Shown one piece after another: positions 25,292-34,305 of a stretch of 64,000 nucleotides of DNA. Each line of letters begins with the position of its first letter. Within the stretch, counting starts at the first letter, position 1. The notes below the pieces were generated by a model, which did not search any database, was not told where the DNA came from, and was given only the letters and a program-made list of their open reading frames with translations. Origin of the DNA: Litoribrevibacter euphylliae. Its GTDB lineage: Bacteria > Pseudomonadota > Gammaproteobacteria > Pseudomonadales > Litoribrevibacteraceae. The translations under genes were made by a program, and so were the position numbers. Location: NCBI RefSeq assembly GCF_042646085.1, contig NZ_JBHRSZ010000002.1, positions 124,001 through 188,000 on the forward strand. Reading direction: 5' to 3'.

Positions 25292-27007
25292 TTAACTGCC
25301 CGTTTGTTGATAGTGCCACTCAAAAATCACTTCAACTTCATTACCACAACCTCGGTATTCAACCGAGCGGCAAAGGCTGGAAATCAGGGGAATTCCTCGC
25401 CCACAATATTGCTTCTCTTCACAGGCCATCTTCGATTGATAATCAAAGCCTTGGCCGCTGTCTTTAATTCTTACCGTCAACTGCCCACCGGTATCAGTCG
25501 GAATATGGTTCAACTCAAAGTTCACATAGCCTTCAGATAAATTCTCAAGGCGTTTAGTTCGCTTCTCGTAATACTCGCTAAACCCCTGAGGGTTTTTCTT
25601 TAATCCGGAATCCAATTGAAGCACACCATGCTCTAAGGCATTGGAAAACAGCTCTGCCAAGATAGTGTATACCTGCCCACTGCACCGACGTAATCCAGGG
25701 ACTTCAGTAATCAACTGCAGAACAAAAGGTAACGGGTTGAAATAACGAAGACTCAACGGATTCAATCGATAATCCAAGTACCAATCCATTGGGCCTTTGT
25801 CGGAGACATCGACAAACTCTTCCGGTAACTCTTCCAGCTCCTCTTCGTTCGGAATTCTTACTTCCACTAAAGTGATGTCATCGTCCCGTTTATCTTCACC
25901 CAAAAAATTTTCAACAGAATCATGAATGGAATCAAATAGCTGATTTGGATGTTTGCATTGATCGAACTCTGCCATGAGTCGCTCTTCACCAAACATCACG
26001 TCCTGATCGTTGCGAGCTTCCAAAATCCCATCGGACCACATGAATACCCGGTCGCCTTCAGAAATTTCAAAGACCTGCATTTTCACTTTGAATTGATCGT
26101 TACTCAGAACGCCTAACGGCAGGTGGTTCGAAGCCAGCTCGACACGTTCACCTGTTCCGCTACGATAGAGAACGCAACTGGGTAAGCCACCAATCCATAC
26201 TTTCATTTCGCGTTCACGAAATTCAATATCCAGCATACAGGCACAACAGAACACGCCCGTTGGCAAAATGGCTTTTAGTTTACTGTTAATCTCTTTGATG
26301 ATTTCTTCAATGGTGAAACCTTTGCTGGTTAAGGCATAAAAGATTTCGGCCATCGGCATGGCACCAATGGCGGCAGGCAGACCATGCCCGGTGTAATCGC
26401 CTAACAACACATGCATGCCGCCAGAAGGCTTACGTGCAGCGAGCAGAACATCCCCATTAAACACCGCCAAGGGCGATAACAGGTACTTAATATTTGGCGA
26501 GTCCAGACAACCTGAGTGCGCTACATTGTCAAACACCGTCTTAGCCGTTTCTTGCTCATGCAACAAGTGCTCATTATGCAGTGCAATCTGATCCCGTTGC
26601 TTCTGAAGCGTCATATGCATGTTGCGCATACGACGAAAGGCATTGATTTTGGCTTTCAGAATGATTCGATTGTAGGGCTTCGAGAGGAAGTCATCACCGC
26701 CCGCTTCCAAACACTTGGCAAGCGACTCGGCATCTTTAAGAGAAGTGAGAAAGATGATCGGAACTAGATCTTCGCCCGCCAGTTCTTTGATCCGACGAGC
26801 CGCTTCGAAGCCATCCATGTTAGGCATCAAAGCATCAAGGAGAATAAGTTCAGGCTGATCTTCAATAAAACGTTCAACCGCTTCCATGCCATCACTCGCA
26901 GTGACAGCTTCGTGCCCCTGACGAGTAACAATGGCTTTCAAGATCATTCGATCCGTTTCATTATCATCGGCAATGAGTATTTTTAGTGAGCCAGAATCAT
27001 CATCCAT
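25292..27007 (-). CDS. hsbR: HsbR-like response regulator: receiver, PP2C phosphatase and anti-sigma kinase domains
   Basis: About 571 residues from ATG 27007, preceded by GAGGAG 10 bases upstream; a TTG at 27025 is also in frame. Domains: receiver with Asp in 'LILLDALMPNMDG'; SpoIIE/PP2C phosphatase with 'GDVLLAARKPSGGMHVLLGD', 'YTGHGLPAAIGAM' and 'DDDITLVEV'; and a C-terminal HATPase with 'ILAELFSNALEHGVLQL'. In Pseudomonas, HsbR phosphorylates or dephosphorylates the HsbA antagonist according to HptB input, linking motility to biofilm choice. Same arrangement here. Confidence 0.9.
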   Translation of the reverse strand: MDDDSGSLKILIADDNETDRMILKAIVTRQGHEAVTASDGMEAVERFIEDQPELILLDALMPNMDGFEAARRIKELAGEDLVPIIFLTSLKDAESLAKCLEAGGDDFLSKPYNRIILKAKINAFRRMRNMHMTLQKQRDQIALHNEHLLHEQETAKTVFDNVAHSGCLDSPNIKYLLSPLAVFNGDVLLAARKPSGGMHVLLGDYTGHGLPAAIGAMPMAEIFYALTSKGFTIEEIIKEINSKLKAILPTGVFCCACMLDIEFREREMKVWIGGLPSCVLYRSGTGERVELASNHLPLGVLSNDQFKVKMQVFEISEGDRVFMWSDGILEARNDQDVMFGEERLMAEFDQCKHPNQLFDSIHDSVENFLGEDKRDDDITLVEVRIPNEEELEELPEEFVDVSDKGPMDWYLDYRLNPLSLRYFNPLPFVLQLITEVPGLRRCSGQVYTILAELFSNALEHGVLQLDSGLKKNPQGFSEYYEKRTKRLENLSEGYVNFELNHIPTDTGGQLTVRIKDSGQGFDYQSKMACEEKQYCGRGIPLISSLCRSVEYRGCGNEVEVIFEWHYQQTGS

Positions 27008-27062
27008 AACGACTGTACTCCTCAATCACTCAGATTAGAGAAACGCATCTAACGTTGGGAAT

Positions 27063-27368
27063 TTAGCTGATATCGAAAAGCTGTTCGAAATTAGAAATAG
27101 TTAGAATTTTCTTAACATCATTATTGCAGTTGGAGATCTTAATTTTTGCAGAATCACCGCCCGCATGATCACGAAGTAGAAGGAGCATACCTAATGCAGA
27201 ACTGTCCAAGTACGTTGTCTCTGCCATATCGACTAAGTACAAAGCTGGGACACTGTCTACTTTTTCGTAGGCATCTCGAAACTCCTGATGTGCACTGAAA
27301 TCAAAACGCCCTTTAACTTTGATTGTTAGCTCACCAGTACTGCCATCAAGCGACGAAACAATAGCCAT
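27063..27368 (-). CDS. hsbA: STAS-domain anti-anti-sigma factor HsbA-like
   Basis: 101 residues, one STAS domain. The phosphorylatable Ser lies in 'MAETTYLDSSALGMLLLLRD'. In Pseudomonas, HsbA binds the anti-sigma FlgM in one state and a diguanylate cyclase in the other. It lies ahead of hsbR and hptB here. A TTGGAT-N16-TATTAT pair about 80 bases upstream could be a housekeeping promoter, with low certainty. Confidence 0.9.
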   Translation of the reverse strand: MAIVSSLDGSTGELTIKVKGRFDFSAHQEFRDAYEKVDSVPALYLVDMAETTYLDSSALGMLLLLRDHAGGDSAKIKISNCNNDVKKILTISNFEQLFDIS

Positions 27369-27515
27369 AGAAAAACCTCATTGCTGATTATTATCGATTC
27401 CATTCCGACCTGTAAAAAGGTAACTAACTACATAATAGCCAAAAATTTCTGTTATCCAACCATTTTAACTAACAGAATCATTATTTTATAAAAATTTAGA
27501 ATCCAGAACGCTTTA

Positions 27516-28562
27516 TCACTTCAAACAGGATTTCAAAATTGCCTGTGTCATATGAGGCAAAGCCACCTGACGATCTATTGCTCCCAACTTCACCGCAGCA
27601 CCTGGCATTCCCCAAACAACCGAAGTTGCTTCATCCTGAGCAAGCGTTGGTACTCCCACTTTTTTAAGCCGCAACATGGCTTGAGCACCGTCGGCACCCA
27701 TTCCTGTTAGCATGGCCGCGACGCAATGCCCTTTTGTCACGAGGTTCATGGAATCGAACATCACTTCCACGGAGGGCTTGTGCAGATTTACTCGCTCTCC
27801 ATCATCTAAACTTGCGAAATAATGAATGCCTCGTTTTTTAAGAACTAAATGTCTATTCCCCGGAGCCACCAAAGCTAATCCTGGCTTCAGTTGATCTCCA
27901 TCCATAGCCTCACGAACTTCAATGGTACTGCTTGCATTGACCCGATCAGCAAAAGACCGACTAAACCCTGCCGGGATATGCTGGCTAATAATAATAGGAG
28001 GACAATACTCTGGCATTCGAATCAGTACTTCTTTTACCGCTTCTGTTCCACCAGTAGACGCACCAATACCAATAACACGGCTTACATCAAGGCGTTCACT
28101 GACACGCTCAGGAACAACTAGCGTGTTCTTTTTCGAAGTCTCATGCTTGTAACCACGAACTTTCGCATTTGCGGCCATTTTTACTTTCGAGCAAATTTCT
28201 TCAGCATAGCCTGATAACCCCAAATCTTGTGCCACCTGAGGTTTAGCTATGTAATCCACCGCACCAATCTCCAACGCCTCTAACGTCAAAGGAGCACCCT
28301 TCTCAGTCAACGTAGATACCATCACCACAGGCATTGGTCGAAGCCGCATTAGATTTTTGAGGAACGAAATGCCATCCATCCGAGGCATTTCAATATCCAA
28401 AGTCAATACGTCCGGGTTCAGTTTCTTAATCTCATCACGAGCAACGTATGGATCTTCTGCAGTACCAACCACTTCAATATTTGGATCAGAAGATAAAACC
28501 TGTTGCAGTACGCTCCTGACAGAAGGTGAATCATCAACAATCAACACCCTAGTTCTTTGCAT
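27516..28562 (-). CDS. cheB2: Protein-glutamate methylesterase CheB (second system)
   Basis: 348 residues. Receiver with Asp in 'VLTLDIEMPRMDGISFLKNL' and methylesterase with Ser in 'IGIGASTGGTEAVKEVL', His in 'ISQHIPAGFSRSFADRVN' and Asp in 'AMLTGMGADGAQAM'. The linker is much shorter than in the first CheB. It is last in the cheY-cheA-cheW-mcp-cheR-cheD-cheB run. The 27 bases between it and cheD have no signal; the 147 bases after it separate it from hsbA. Confidence 0.95.
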   Translation of the reverse strand: MQRTRVLIVDDSPSVRSVLQQVLSSDPNIEVVGTAEDPYVARDEIKKLNPDVLTLDIEMPRMDGISFLKNLMRLRPMPVVMVSTLTEKGAPLTLEALEIGAVDYIAKPQVAQDLGLSGYAEEICSKVKMAANAKVRGYKHETSKKNTLVVPERVSERLDVSRVIGIGASTGGTEAVKEVLIRMPEYCPPIIISQHIPAGFSRSFADRVNASSTIEVREAMDGDQLKPGLALVAPGNRHLVLKKRGIHYFASLDDGERVNLHKPSVEVMFDSMNLVTKGHCVAAMLTGMGADGAQAMLRLKKVGVPTLAQDEATSVVWGMPGAAVKLGAIDRQVALPHMTQAILKSCLK

Positions 28563-28588
28563 TCTGAGATAGCCCTTTCTTAGAAATC

Positions 28589-29251
28589 TTAATCAAATAG
28601 CTCAATGCTGCCAGCTGCAGTATCACCAATGTCTTTATCAATACGACGCATATAATCACGTTCACGTGATGCAATCGTGTCATTAGAGACTTTTGTAATA
28701 CGCTTAACTAATACTTTTCCTGTGTCTGAGAAATAGAGAACTTTCCTAGGATTCGTCCCACCTAAATCACTTGCAAGAACATTCATTCCTTCACTGGACA
28801 AATAACTTTCTACAAAATGAATGTTTTTAGCACCAACATCAGTCATGTTCGATAACACCTGACCACCGCCAAAGACTTTCACTTCCAAACGACTTCTCAC
28901 TGCGCCAGCTTTAAGAAGTTCGTTAATGAGATACTCCATGGCCCAATTACCATAGCGGGTTTCAGAACTAATAGGAGCCCCTTCCCATTCAACGTTTGAG
29001 TGCCCTCCATGAAGAGGTAACATGAAATGATTCATCCCGCCGATTCTTAATATTGGGTCTCGAACACAGGCTGAAACACACGATCCTAAAACCGTTGAGA
29101 TGATCTCACCGGCCCCAGAAACATAAAACTCACCCGGCAAGATTTTAGCCACATAACATTCATGCCTCGGATCCCAAAAACGTTTGATGTGATCAAATCC
29201 TGGTAGAGAACGAGGCAACTGTGGCCGATGGCATTCAGAATTGCTCAGCAT
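28589..29251 (-). CDS. cheD: Chemoreceptor glutamine deamidase CheD
   Basis: 220 residues. The catalytic Cys lies in 'STVLGSCVSACVRDPILRIG' with the family His in 'MNHFMLPLHGG' and a conserved Thr/Ser in the following part. CheD deamidates receptor glutamines and can be modulated by CheC or CheY in some species. It is coupled to cheR (9 bases upstream) and cheB, so the three adaptation enzymes are made together. Confidence 0.95.
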   Translation of the reverse strand: MLSNSECHRPQLPRSLPGFDHIKRFWDPRHECYVAKILPGEFYVSGAGEIISTVLGSCVSACVRDPILRIGGMNHFMLPLHGGHSNVEWEGAPISSETRYGNWAMEYLINELLKAGAVRSRLEVKVFGGGQVLSNMTDVGAKNIHFVESYLSSEGMNVLASDLGGTNPRKVLYFSDTGKVLVKRITKVSNDTIASRERDYMRRIDKDIGDTAAGSIELFD

Positions 29252-29260
29252 TCCTGCTCC

Positions 29261-30112
29261 TTAACATACTTTTTTGTAACGAGTCCCGCCAAGTGCTTTA
29301 AATCGATCCGTTACCCGATGAAGATTCTCGGAATGACCTATCATCAAATACCCTGGGTCTTTCAAGATATTTGCATATCGATCAAACAATACTTTCTGTG
29401 TCTCTTTATCAAAGTAAATCACAACATTACGACAAAAAATCACATCAAACTGGCCTTTCATTGGCCACTTATGCAGCAGGTTAAGACGATTAAAGATAAT
29501 CAAACTGCGAATTTTATCTTTGGCGATCAGTTCATGTTCATTTCCCTGATCCAACTCGTCAAAGTACTCTCGTCGATCTTCCGCACTCAAGCCATCGGAA
29601 CCGGCAACACGATAGACCCCATGACGACCATGAGACAATACATTTGAGTCTAGATCAGTTGCTAGAATTTTCACATCCCACCCTTTATATCGCGTCACAT
29701 TCTTTTTTAAGAACTTATGAACTGTGATTGCCAAGGAATACGGCTCTTCTCCCGTTGAACAACCAGCCGACCAGATTCTGACTCGCCGAGTAGCCGTATT
29801 TGCATCAAATACCTCAGGCAAAACAGTCTCAAGAAGAAATTCAAAATGATGACCTTCACGAAAAAACGAAGTGAGATTGGTGGTAATGCTATTAACAAAG
29901 TGGCTTAGTTCATCCGCCTCTGATGATTCTAAAATATGAATATACTCATCAAAATTGGTGACACCTAACACCCGACAGCGACGAGCTAGCCTGCTGTAGA
30001 CCATCTCTCTTTTATGGTCACCAAGGACGATGCCGGTTCTTTGATAGGCAACCCCTCTAATATGCTCAAAGTTGCTATCCGTCATAGGAAATTCACGAAG
30101 ATCATGACTCAC
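29261..30112 (-). CDS. cheR: Chemotaxis methyltransferase CheR
   Basis: 283 residues. N-terminal helical domain and a SAM-binding domain with 'RIWSAGCSTGEEPYSLAITV' and 'VIFCRNVVIYFDKETQKVLF'. The GTG at 30112 has GAGGA about 8 bases upstream and was chosen; an ATG at 30085 is a possible alternative. It is the only cheR visible in the window. The neighbouring receptor ends in a W-x-x-F pentapeptide of the type that tethers CheR. A terminator lies between the receptor and cheR. Confidence 0.95.
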   Translation of the reverse strand: MSHDLREFPMTDSNFEHIRGVAYQRTGIVLGDHKREMVYSRLARRCRVLGVTNFDEYIHILESSEADELSHFVNSITTNLTSFFREGHHFEFLLETVLPEVFDANTATRRVRIWSAGCSTGEEPYSLAITVHKFLKKNVTRYKGWDVKILATDLDSNVLSHGRHGVYRVAGSDGLSAEDRREYFDELDQGNEHELIAKDKIRSLIIFNRLNLLHKWPMKGQFDVIFCRNVVIYFDKETQKVLFDRYANILKDPGYLMIGHSENLHRVTDRFKALGGTRYKKVC

Positions 30113-30146
30113 AGTTTATTTCCTCAAGCAAAATTAATGCTTAGAC

Positions 30147-30168
30147 AAAAAAGCCCTCAAACGAGGGC
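30147..30168 (-). terminator. Intrinsic terminator after the receptor gene
   Basis: Six-base GC-rich stem (GCCCTC / GAGGGC), 4-base loop, then six T on the (-) strand. It is 47 bases after the receptor stop and about 35 before cheR. cheR-cheD-cheB would need read-through or their own promoter. Confidence 0.85.
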
Positions 30169-30214
30169 CTATATAAGATACAGTCAACCCTGGTTCACCA
30201 AACACAGGTTTTAA

Positions 30215-33200
30215 TCAAAACTCATCCCATTGATCGTCATCACTGGTTACAGCAATTCCCTCTGGTGAACCGCCACCATTTACTTTTCTTGAAGGTTGAG
30301 TACTGACTGACATTGCTTTTTGAACTGGTGCAGTTTGTTGTATTGGCGCAGAGATTTGTTTTTGAACAGACGGTGCCACCATGACAGTTCCCATCTGTGA
30401 CTCTTCAAGCAAGTTAAAGAAGCCAACAAGATTAGACATTTTACGAGATTGTTCAGCCATCGCCTCAGCGGCCGCAGAGGCTTCTTCTACCAAGGCTGCA
30501 TTTTGCTGAGTCATTTCATCCATCTGATTGACTGCGTTATTCACTTGATCAATACCGGACGTTTGCTCTTGAGCGGCACTGGAAATATCAGACACCATAG
30601 CAGTAACTCGATCAACCGCACTGACGATTTCTGATAGCGTATTACCCGACTCATTCACCAAGGCCGTACCATCTTCCACCTTAGAAACACTGTCTCTAAT
30701 CAAATCTTTAATTTCTTTTGCTGCCCCAGCTGAACGTTGAGCCAGATTACGAACCTCACCTGCCACAACCGCAAAACCACGACCTTGCTCACCTGCTCGC
30801 GCAGCTTCTACCGCTGCATTCAAAGCCAACAGGTTGGTTTGGAAGGCAATCTCATCAATGACACCAATGATGTCTGAGATCTTTTTACTGGCTACGTTGA
30901 TTTCCTCCATGGCACTGACAGCGTTACTAACAACATCACCACCTTCCTGTGCTTTGATCCGAGCATCATCCGCCAATCGACTTGCTTCCATCGCATTGTC
31001 TGCGGATTGTTTAACAGCACTGGTCATTTCCTCCATACTTGACGCAGTTTCTTCAAGTGAGGACGCCTGTTCTTCGGTACGCTGACTGAGATCTGCATTA
31101 CCCTGAGCAATCTCATCCGCTGCAGAAGAGACGTTGACGGATGATTGACGTATCTGACCAATTATTTCCGACAATTTTTCGGTGGTCTGATTCGCATCTC
31201 GTTTCAGTTTGTCATAAATACCTTGGTAGTCTTTATCGATAACTTCCGTCAAATTACCGTGAGACATCGCATCCAATACACGTGCAACATCGTTAATCAC
31301 ACCTTCAGCAATAGAGACCAGCTCATTCAGACCTTCACTGATGACACGGAAGAAGCCCTCTTTGCCGTCTGTTTCCAAGCGAATAGCAAGATCTCCATTG
31401 GCCGCTGCATTAATTAAGTTTCTGATCTCACCTTCGGCTTTCACCTCTTCGGTGCGATCGTTCCACTCAACAACAGTCCCTATACGTGTGTCATCGTCAT
31501 TGAATATCGGGTTAGCAATCAAAGAGAACGTACGACCTGCAACTTCAATTTGAGTTTTGTAGGTATTTTTGAGACCGCCCAACAGATTACGTTGATGAGC
31601 CGGGTTTGCATGAAAACCATCAAAATTGCTACCCAAAACCGTATCAACAGAGAAATTAGGCAAGGCTTTTCGCACGTCGTCCTCTGCATTCTTCAACATA
31701 CCGAGAACAGCATCATTCGCATAAACGATATTACCATCGCCATCCGCCACCATGGTGTTTGCAGAAACCGAATCTAGCGCTTGTCTAACACGTAAATTTT
31801 CCTGAGCAACAGCTTCTTCGCGCTCTCTCTTAGCCAGAGATTCAGTAATATCATTCCACTCAACCACAGTGCCTAAACGTGTCCCGTCATCATCAATCAC
31901 AGGAGAAGCAATCAAGTCAAAGGTCAGGCCAGCCAATTTCAGACGCGTGTTATACGGTTCCTTAAGATCAGCAAGTAAGCCCCGTTGATGCGCCGGTTTC
32001 TTATGAAAATCATCAACGCAAGTACCCATTAAATCGTCCACACTAAAATTCGGAAGCACCGAACGCAAGTCATCTTCACGCCCTGATAGCATGCCCTTTA
32101 CTGAATCATTGAGATAAGTGATCTCTAAATCAGTATTAGCAAACATGACATTGGCTTGACACTTGTCCAAGGCCATCTTAATACCGGCATTCTCTCTTGC
32201 AATTGCTCTTTCTCTCTCCTCTTGAGCAAGGAAGTCAGTAATATCATTCCACTCAACTACGATGCCCAGACGAGTACCTTCTGAACTGATAACAGGGGTT
32301 GAGGTTACATCGAATGTCAGTCCAGCTATTTTCAAACGAGTATCGAAAGGGGAATTCAGGTTATTTAAATTTGATCGTTGCTGATCAGGATTTTCATGAA
32401 GGTCACTAACATTCGAACCGACTATGTTAGCCACACTCAAGTTTGGCAATACAGTTCGTAATTGTGATTCTCTTTGTGTCAGCATGTCGACAACTGACTC
32501 ATTAACGTATGTGATCTCCAAGTCCGTATTAGCAAACATAACGTTAGCTTGGCACTTATCCAATGCCATTTTAATACCTTCGTTCACACTTGCCTGTCGC
32601 TGAATTTCACGTTGACGCTCTTCCCGAGCCGTTTTCATTGAATCAAGAGTTTTGCTCAGCAAGCCAACTTCATCATCACGAACACACGAAAAATCAGCAT
32701 CTCCGCCTTCTCCAAAAAGCTGCACCTCAGAGACCAATCGGGATATAGGACTAACGATAATTCTATTCACGATAAATATGATGGCGAGCGTAATCAGAAT
32801 CATGAACAAAGTAATCAGAACAAACGAGAACAGCTCCACTTGAATCATGGCGCTTTTTTGTTCTTCAATTAGCTCAGCAATGTGCTTATCTGAACTCTGT
32901 AATAGCTCACTAATTAACTCTGATGGTTGGCGATCTATACCTCGAACAGCATTATCGGCTTGGGAAACATCAAAACCAGACGAAACAAATTTGCGGTACC
33001 CTGTGCGATAGGCCACCCCCATATTCTCATGAGCCTGAGAGAACTGCTTTAATGCTCGACCATAGGTGTTCTCAGTATCCTTTTCTTGGATATTAATAAC
33101 TTTCTTACGAACATTACCTTCAGCAGACTTAAAACGATCCCAATACTTTTCAAGATCAGATGGGTTCCCACCTCGAATTAAGACATTTTTCCACTCTTGA

Positions 33201-33397
33201 ACTTGAACCTTAAATTCATTCTGAAGATCGGCCACGCGTTTGGCGTTTTGAAACTCGCTCTCAATTTTTGCGCTGTAATACTGAGACTGACTGGCCAGAT
33301 AGTTTTCGGAAGCCATAATTAGAATGGCCAACACCACCATAGATATAACGAGAACTGAAATAATTTGCCTGTTGAGACTTGCCTTTACCCAATTCAT
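30215..33397 (-). CDS. Membrane chemoreceptor with three tandem PAS domains and CheR-tethering pentapeptide
   Basis: 1060 residues. Membrane helix 1 (about 10-30), a helical extracytoplasmic domain, helix 2 (about 192-217), HAMP, then three PAS modules (about 273-403, 404-535, 536-657). A second HAMP-like region (about 660-760) leads to the signalling hairpin ('EIAFQTNLLALNAAVEAARA') and a Gln/Ser/Pro tail ending 'DDQWDEF', matching x-W-x-x-F. PAS modules may sense a ligand, redox state or oxygen; none shows a ligand residue that I can name. ATG has AAGGAG 7 bases upstream. A sigma28-type promoter lies about 290 bases upstream. Confidence 0.95.
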   Translation of the reverse strand: MNWVKASLNRQIISVLVISMVVLAILIMASENYLASQSQYYSAKIESEFQNAKRVADLQNEFKVQVQEWKNVLIRGGNPSDLEKYWDRFKSAEGNVRKKVINIQEKDTENTYGRALKQFSQAHENMGVAYRTGYRKFVSSGFDVSQADNAVRGIDRQPSELISELLQSSDKHIAELIEEQKSAMIQVELFSFVLITLFMILITLAIIFIVNRIIVSPISRLVSEVQLFGEGGDADFSCVRDDEVGLLSKTLDSMKTAREERQREIQRQASVNEGIKMALDKCQANVMFANTDLEITYVNESVVDMLTQRESQLRTVLPNLSVANIVGSNVSDLHENPDQQRSNLNNLNSPFDTRLKIAGLTFDVTSTPVISSEGTRLGIVVEWNDITDFLAQEERERAIARENAGIKMALDKCQANVMFANTDLEITYLNDSVKGMLSGREDDLRSVLPNFSVDDLMGTCVDDFHKKPAHQRGLLADLKEPYNTRLKLAGLTFDLIASPVIDDDGTRLGTVVEWNDITESLAKREREEAVAQENLRVRQALDSVSANTMVADGDGNIVYANDAVLGMLKNAEDDVRKALPNFSVDTVLGSNFDGFHANPAHQRNLLGGLKNTYKTQIEVAGRTFSLIANPIFNDDDTRIGTVVEWNDRTEEVKAEGEIRNLINAAANGDLAIRLETDGKEGFFRVISEGLNELVSIAEGVINDVARVLDAMSHGNLTEVIDKDYQGIYDKLKRDANQTTEKLSEIIGQIRQSSVNVSSAADEIAQGNADLSQRTEEQASSLEETASSMEEMTSAVKQSADNAMEASRLADDARIKAQEGGDVVSNAVSAMEEINVASKKISDIIGVIDEIAFQTNLLALNAAVEAARAGEQGRGFAVVAGEVRNLAQRSAGAAKEIKDLIRDSVSKVEDGTALVNESGNTLSEIVSAVDRVTAMVSDISSAAQEQTSGIDQVNNAVNQMDEMTQQNAALVEEASAAAEAMAEQSRKMSNLVGFFNLLEESQMGTVMVAPSVQKQISAPIQQTAPVQKAMSVSTQPSRKVNGGGSPEGIAVTSDDDQWDEF
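31425..32583 (-). repeat. Three tandem PAS-encoding repeats of about 393 bases in the receptor gene
   Basis: The first two units begin alike ('IKMALDKCQANVMFANTDLE') and each ends in a 'VEWNDIT' motif; the third begins 'VRQALDSVSANTMVADGDGN' and has diverged. The first two are close copies, so a recent duplication is likely. Confidence 0.85.
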
Positions 33398-33685
33398 TAT
33401 CTTCTCCTTAAGATACCAAGACTGAAGAATTTAGAAACAGACTCGCTGTAACAACAGAACTCACTACAGCGTTGCCTAAGATTGGGCATGAGAAGGACGA
33501 AGTCGTTCGAGACTCTTGAATACTGGATGTTGCGACGTCCATTTTGATCCCCTATCAAACTAATCTTCCAATGAACCCTGGTTTCTCTTTTTTATTGAGA
33601 GTTATTTACCTGCAGTCGAGTACCACGAAGGGACAATTAAGTTAGATCATTCCCTTATCTCAAAACTCAAGTCGAGTTCGTTTAT
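33398..33685 (-). other. Long leader between the sigma28 site and the receptor ATG
   Basis: About 290 bases with no supported gene. The (-) strand near 33496-33541 has GGACGTC...CGACTTCGTCC, which could pair. Nothing else was recognised. Confidence 0.3.
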
Positions 33686-33712
33686 TAATCGGCCAAATCT
33701 GTGTTTTCATTA
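33686..33712 (-). promoter_or_regulatory. Candidate sigma28 promoter for the triple-PAS receptor
   Basis: The (-) strand reads TAATGAAA, 11 bases, GCCGATTA. The -10 element matches GCCGATAA in 7 of 8 and the spacing is exact; the -35 element is weaker. It lies right after the cheW stop. Confidence 0.65.
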
Positions 33713-33734
33713 GTCGTTTAATAATTCAGCAAAT

Positions 33735-34292
33735 TTATTCGTGTATGATTTTTTTGAGTGTTTCAGCGTCTGGTATTTCTTTCAGATTCAATAACACATC
33801 GATATTCAACAAAATCACCATTTTGCCTTTCACATCAACCAAGCCCTTAATGAACGTAGTATTAACTTCATCACCCATATCTGGCGGATGACGCATTTCC
33901 TCAACACCCAACGAATACACATCCGAGACTGCATCGACAACAATCCCGATCACTTTATTCCCTCGTTCACCAGCCACCTTCAGTACGATTACAACCGTCA
34001 TAGGGCCATACTCGGCTTGTTCTAACCCAAAACGCAGACGTAAATCGATAATAGGTACAATGGTGCCTCGAAGATTAATGACGCCTTTAACAAAATCCGG
34101 ACTGTTAGGAATCGGGGTTGCATCATCCCACCCCCGAATTTCCTGAACACTTAGGATATCGACCCCATATTCCTCTTCGGCCATAATGAAGGTCAAATAC
34201 TGGTCTGTTGCCGCATCAGGAGACCCTAATACATTCTCAGGTTCACCTGAGACAGGAGGCTCAGTAACAGTACTTACGGCTTGCTCACTCAT
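33735..34292 (-). CDS. cheW2: Chemotaxis coupling protein CheW (second system)
   Basis: 185 residues. A 30-residue acidic leader precedes the CheW domain with 'VQEIRGWDDATPIPNSPDFV' and 'GVINLRGTIVPIIDLRLRFG'. It couples the triple-PAS receptor to the second CheA, judging by position. The gene begins 13 bases after cheA. It differs clearly from the first CheW (2234-2713), with the Trp-Asp in place of the Tyr-Thr of the first copy. Confidence 0.96.
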   Translation of the reverse strand: MSEQAVSTVTEPPVSGEPENVLGSPDAATDQYLTFIMAEEEYGVDILSVQEIRGWDDATPIPNSPDFVKGVINLRGTIVPIIDLRLRFGLEQAEYGPMTVVIVLKVAGERGNKVIGIVVDAVSDVYSLGVEEMRHPPDMGDEVNTTFIKGLVDVKGKMVILLNIDVLLNLKEIPDAETLKKIIHE

Positions 34293-34305
34293 AACTTTTT
34301 TCCTT

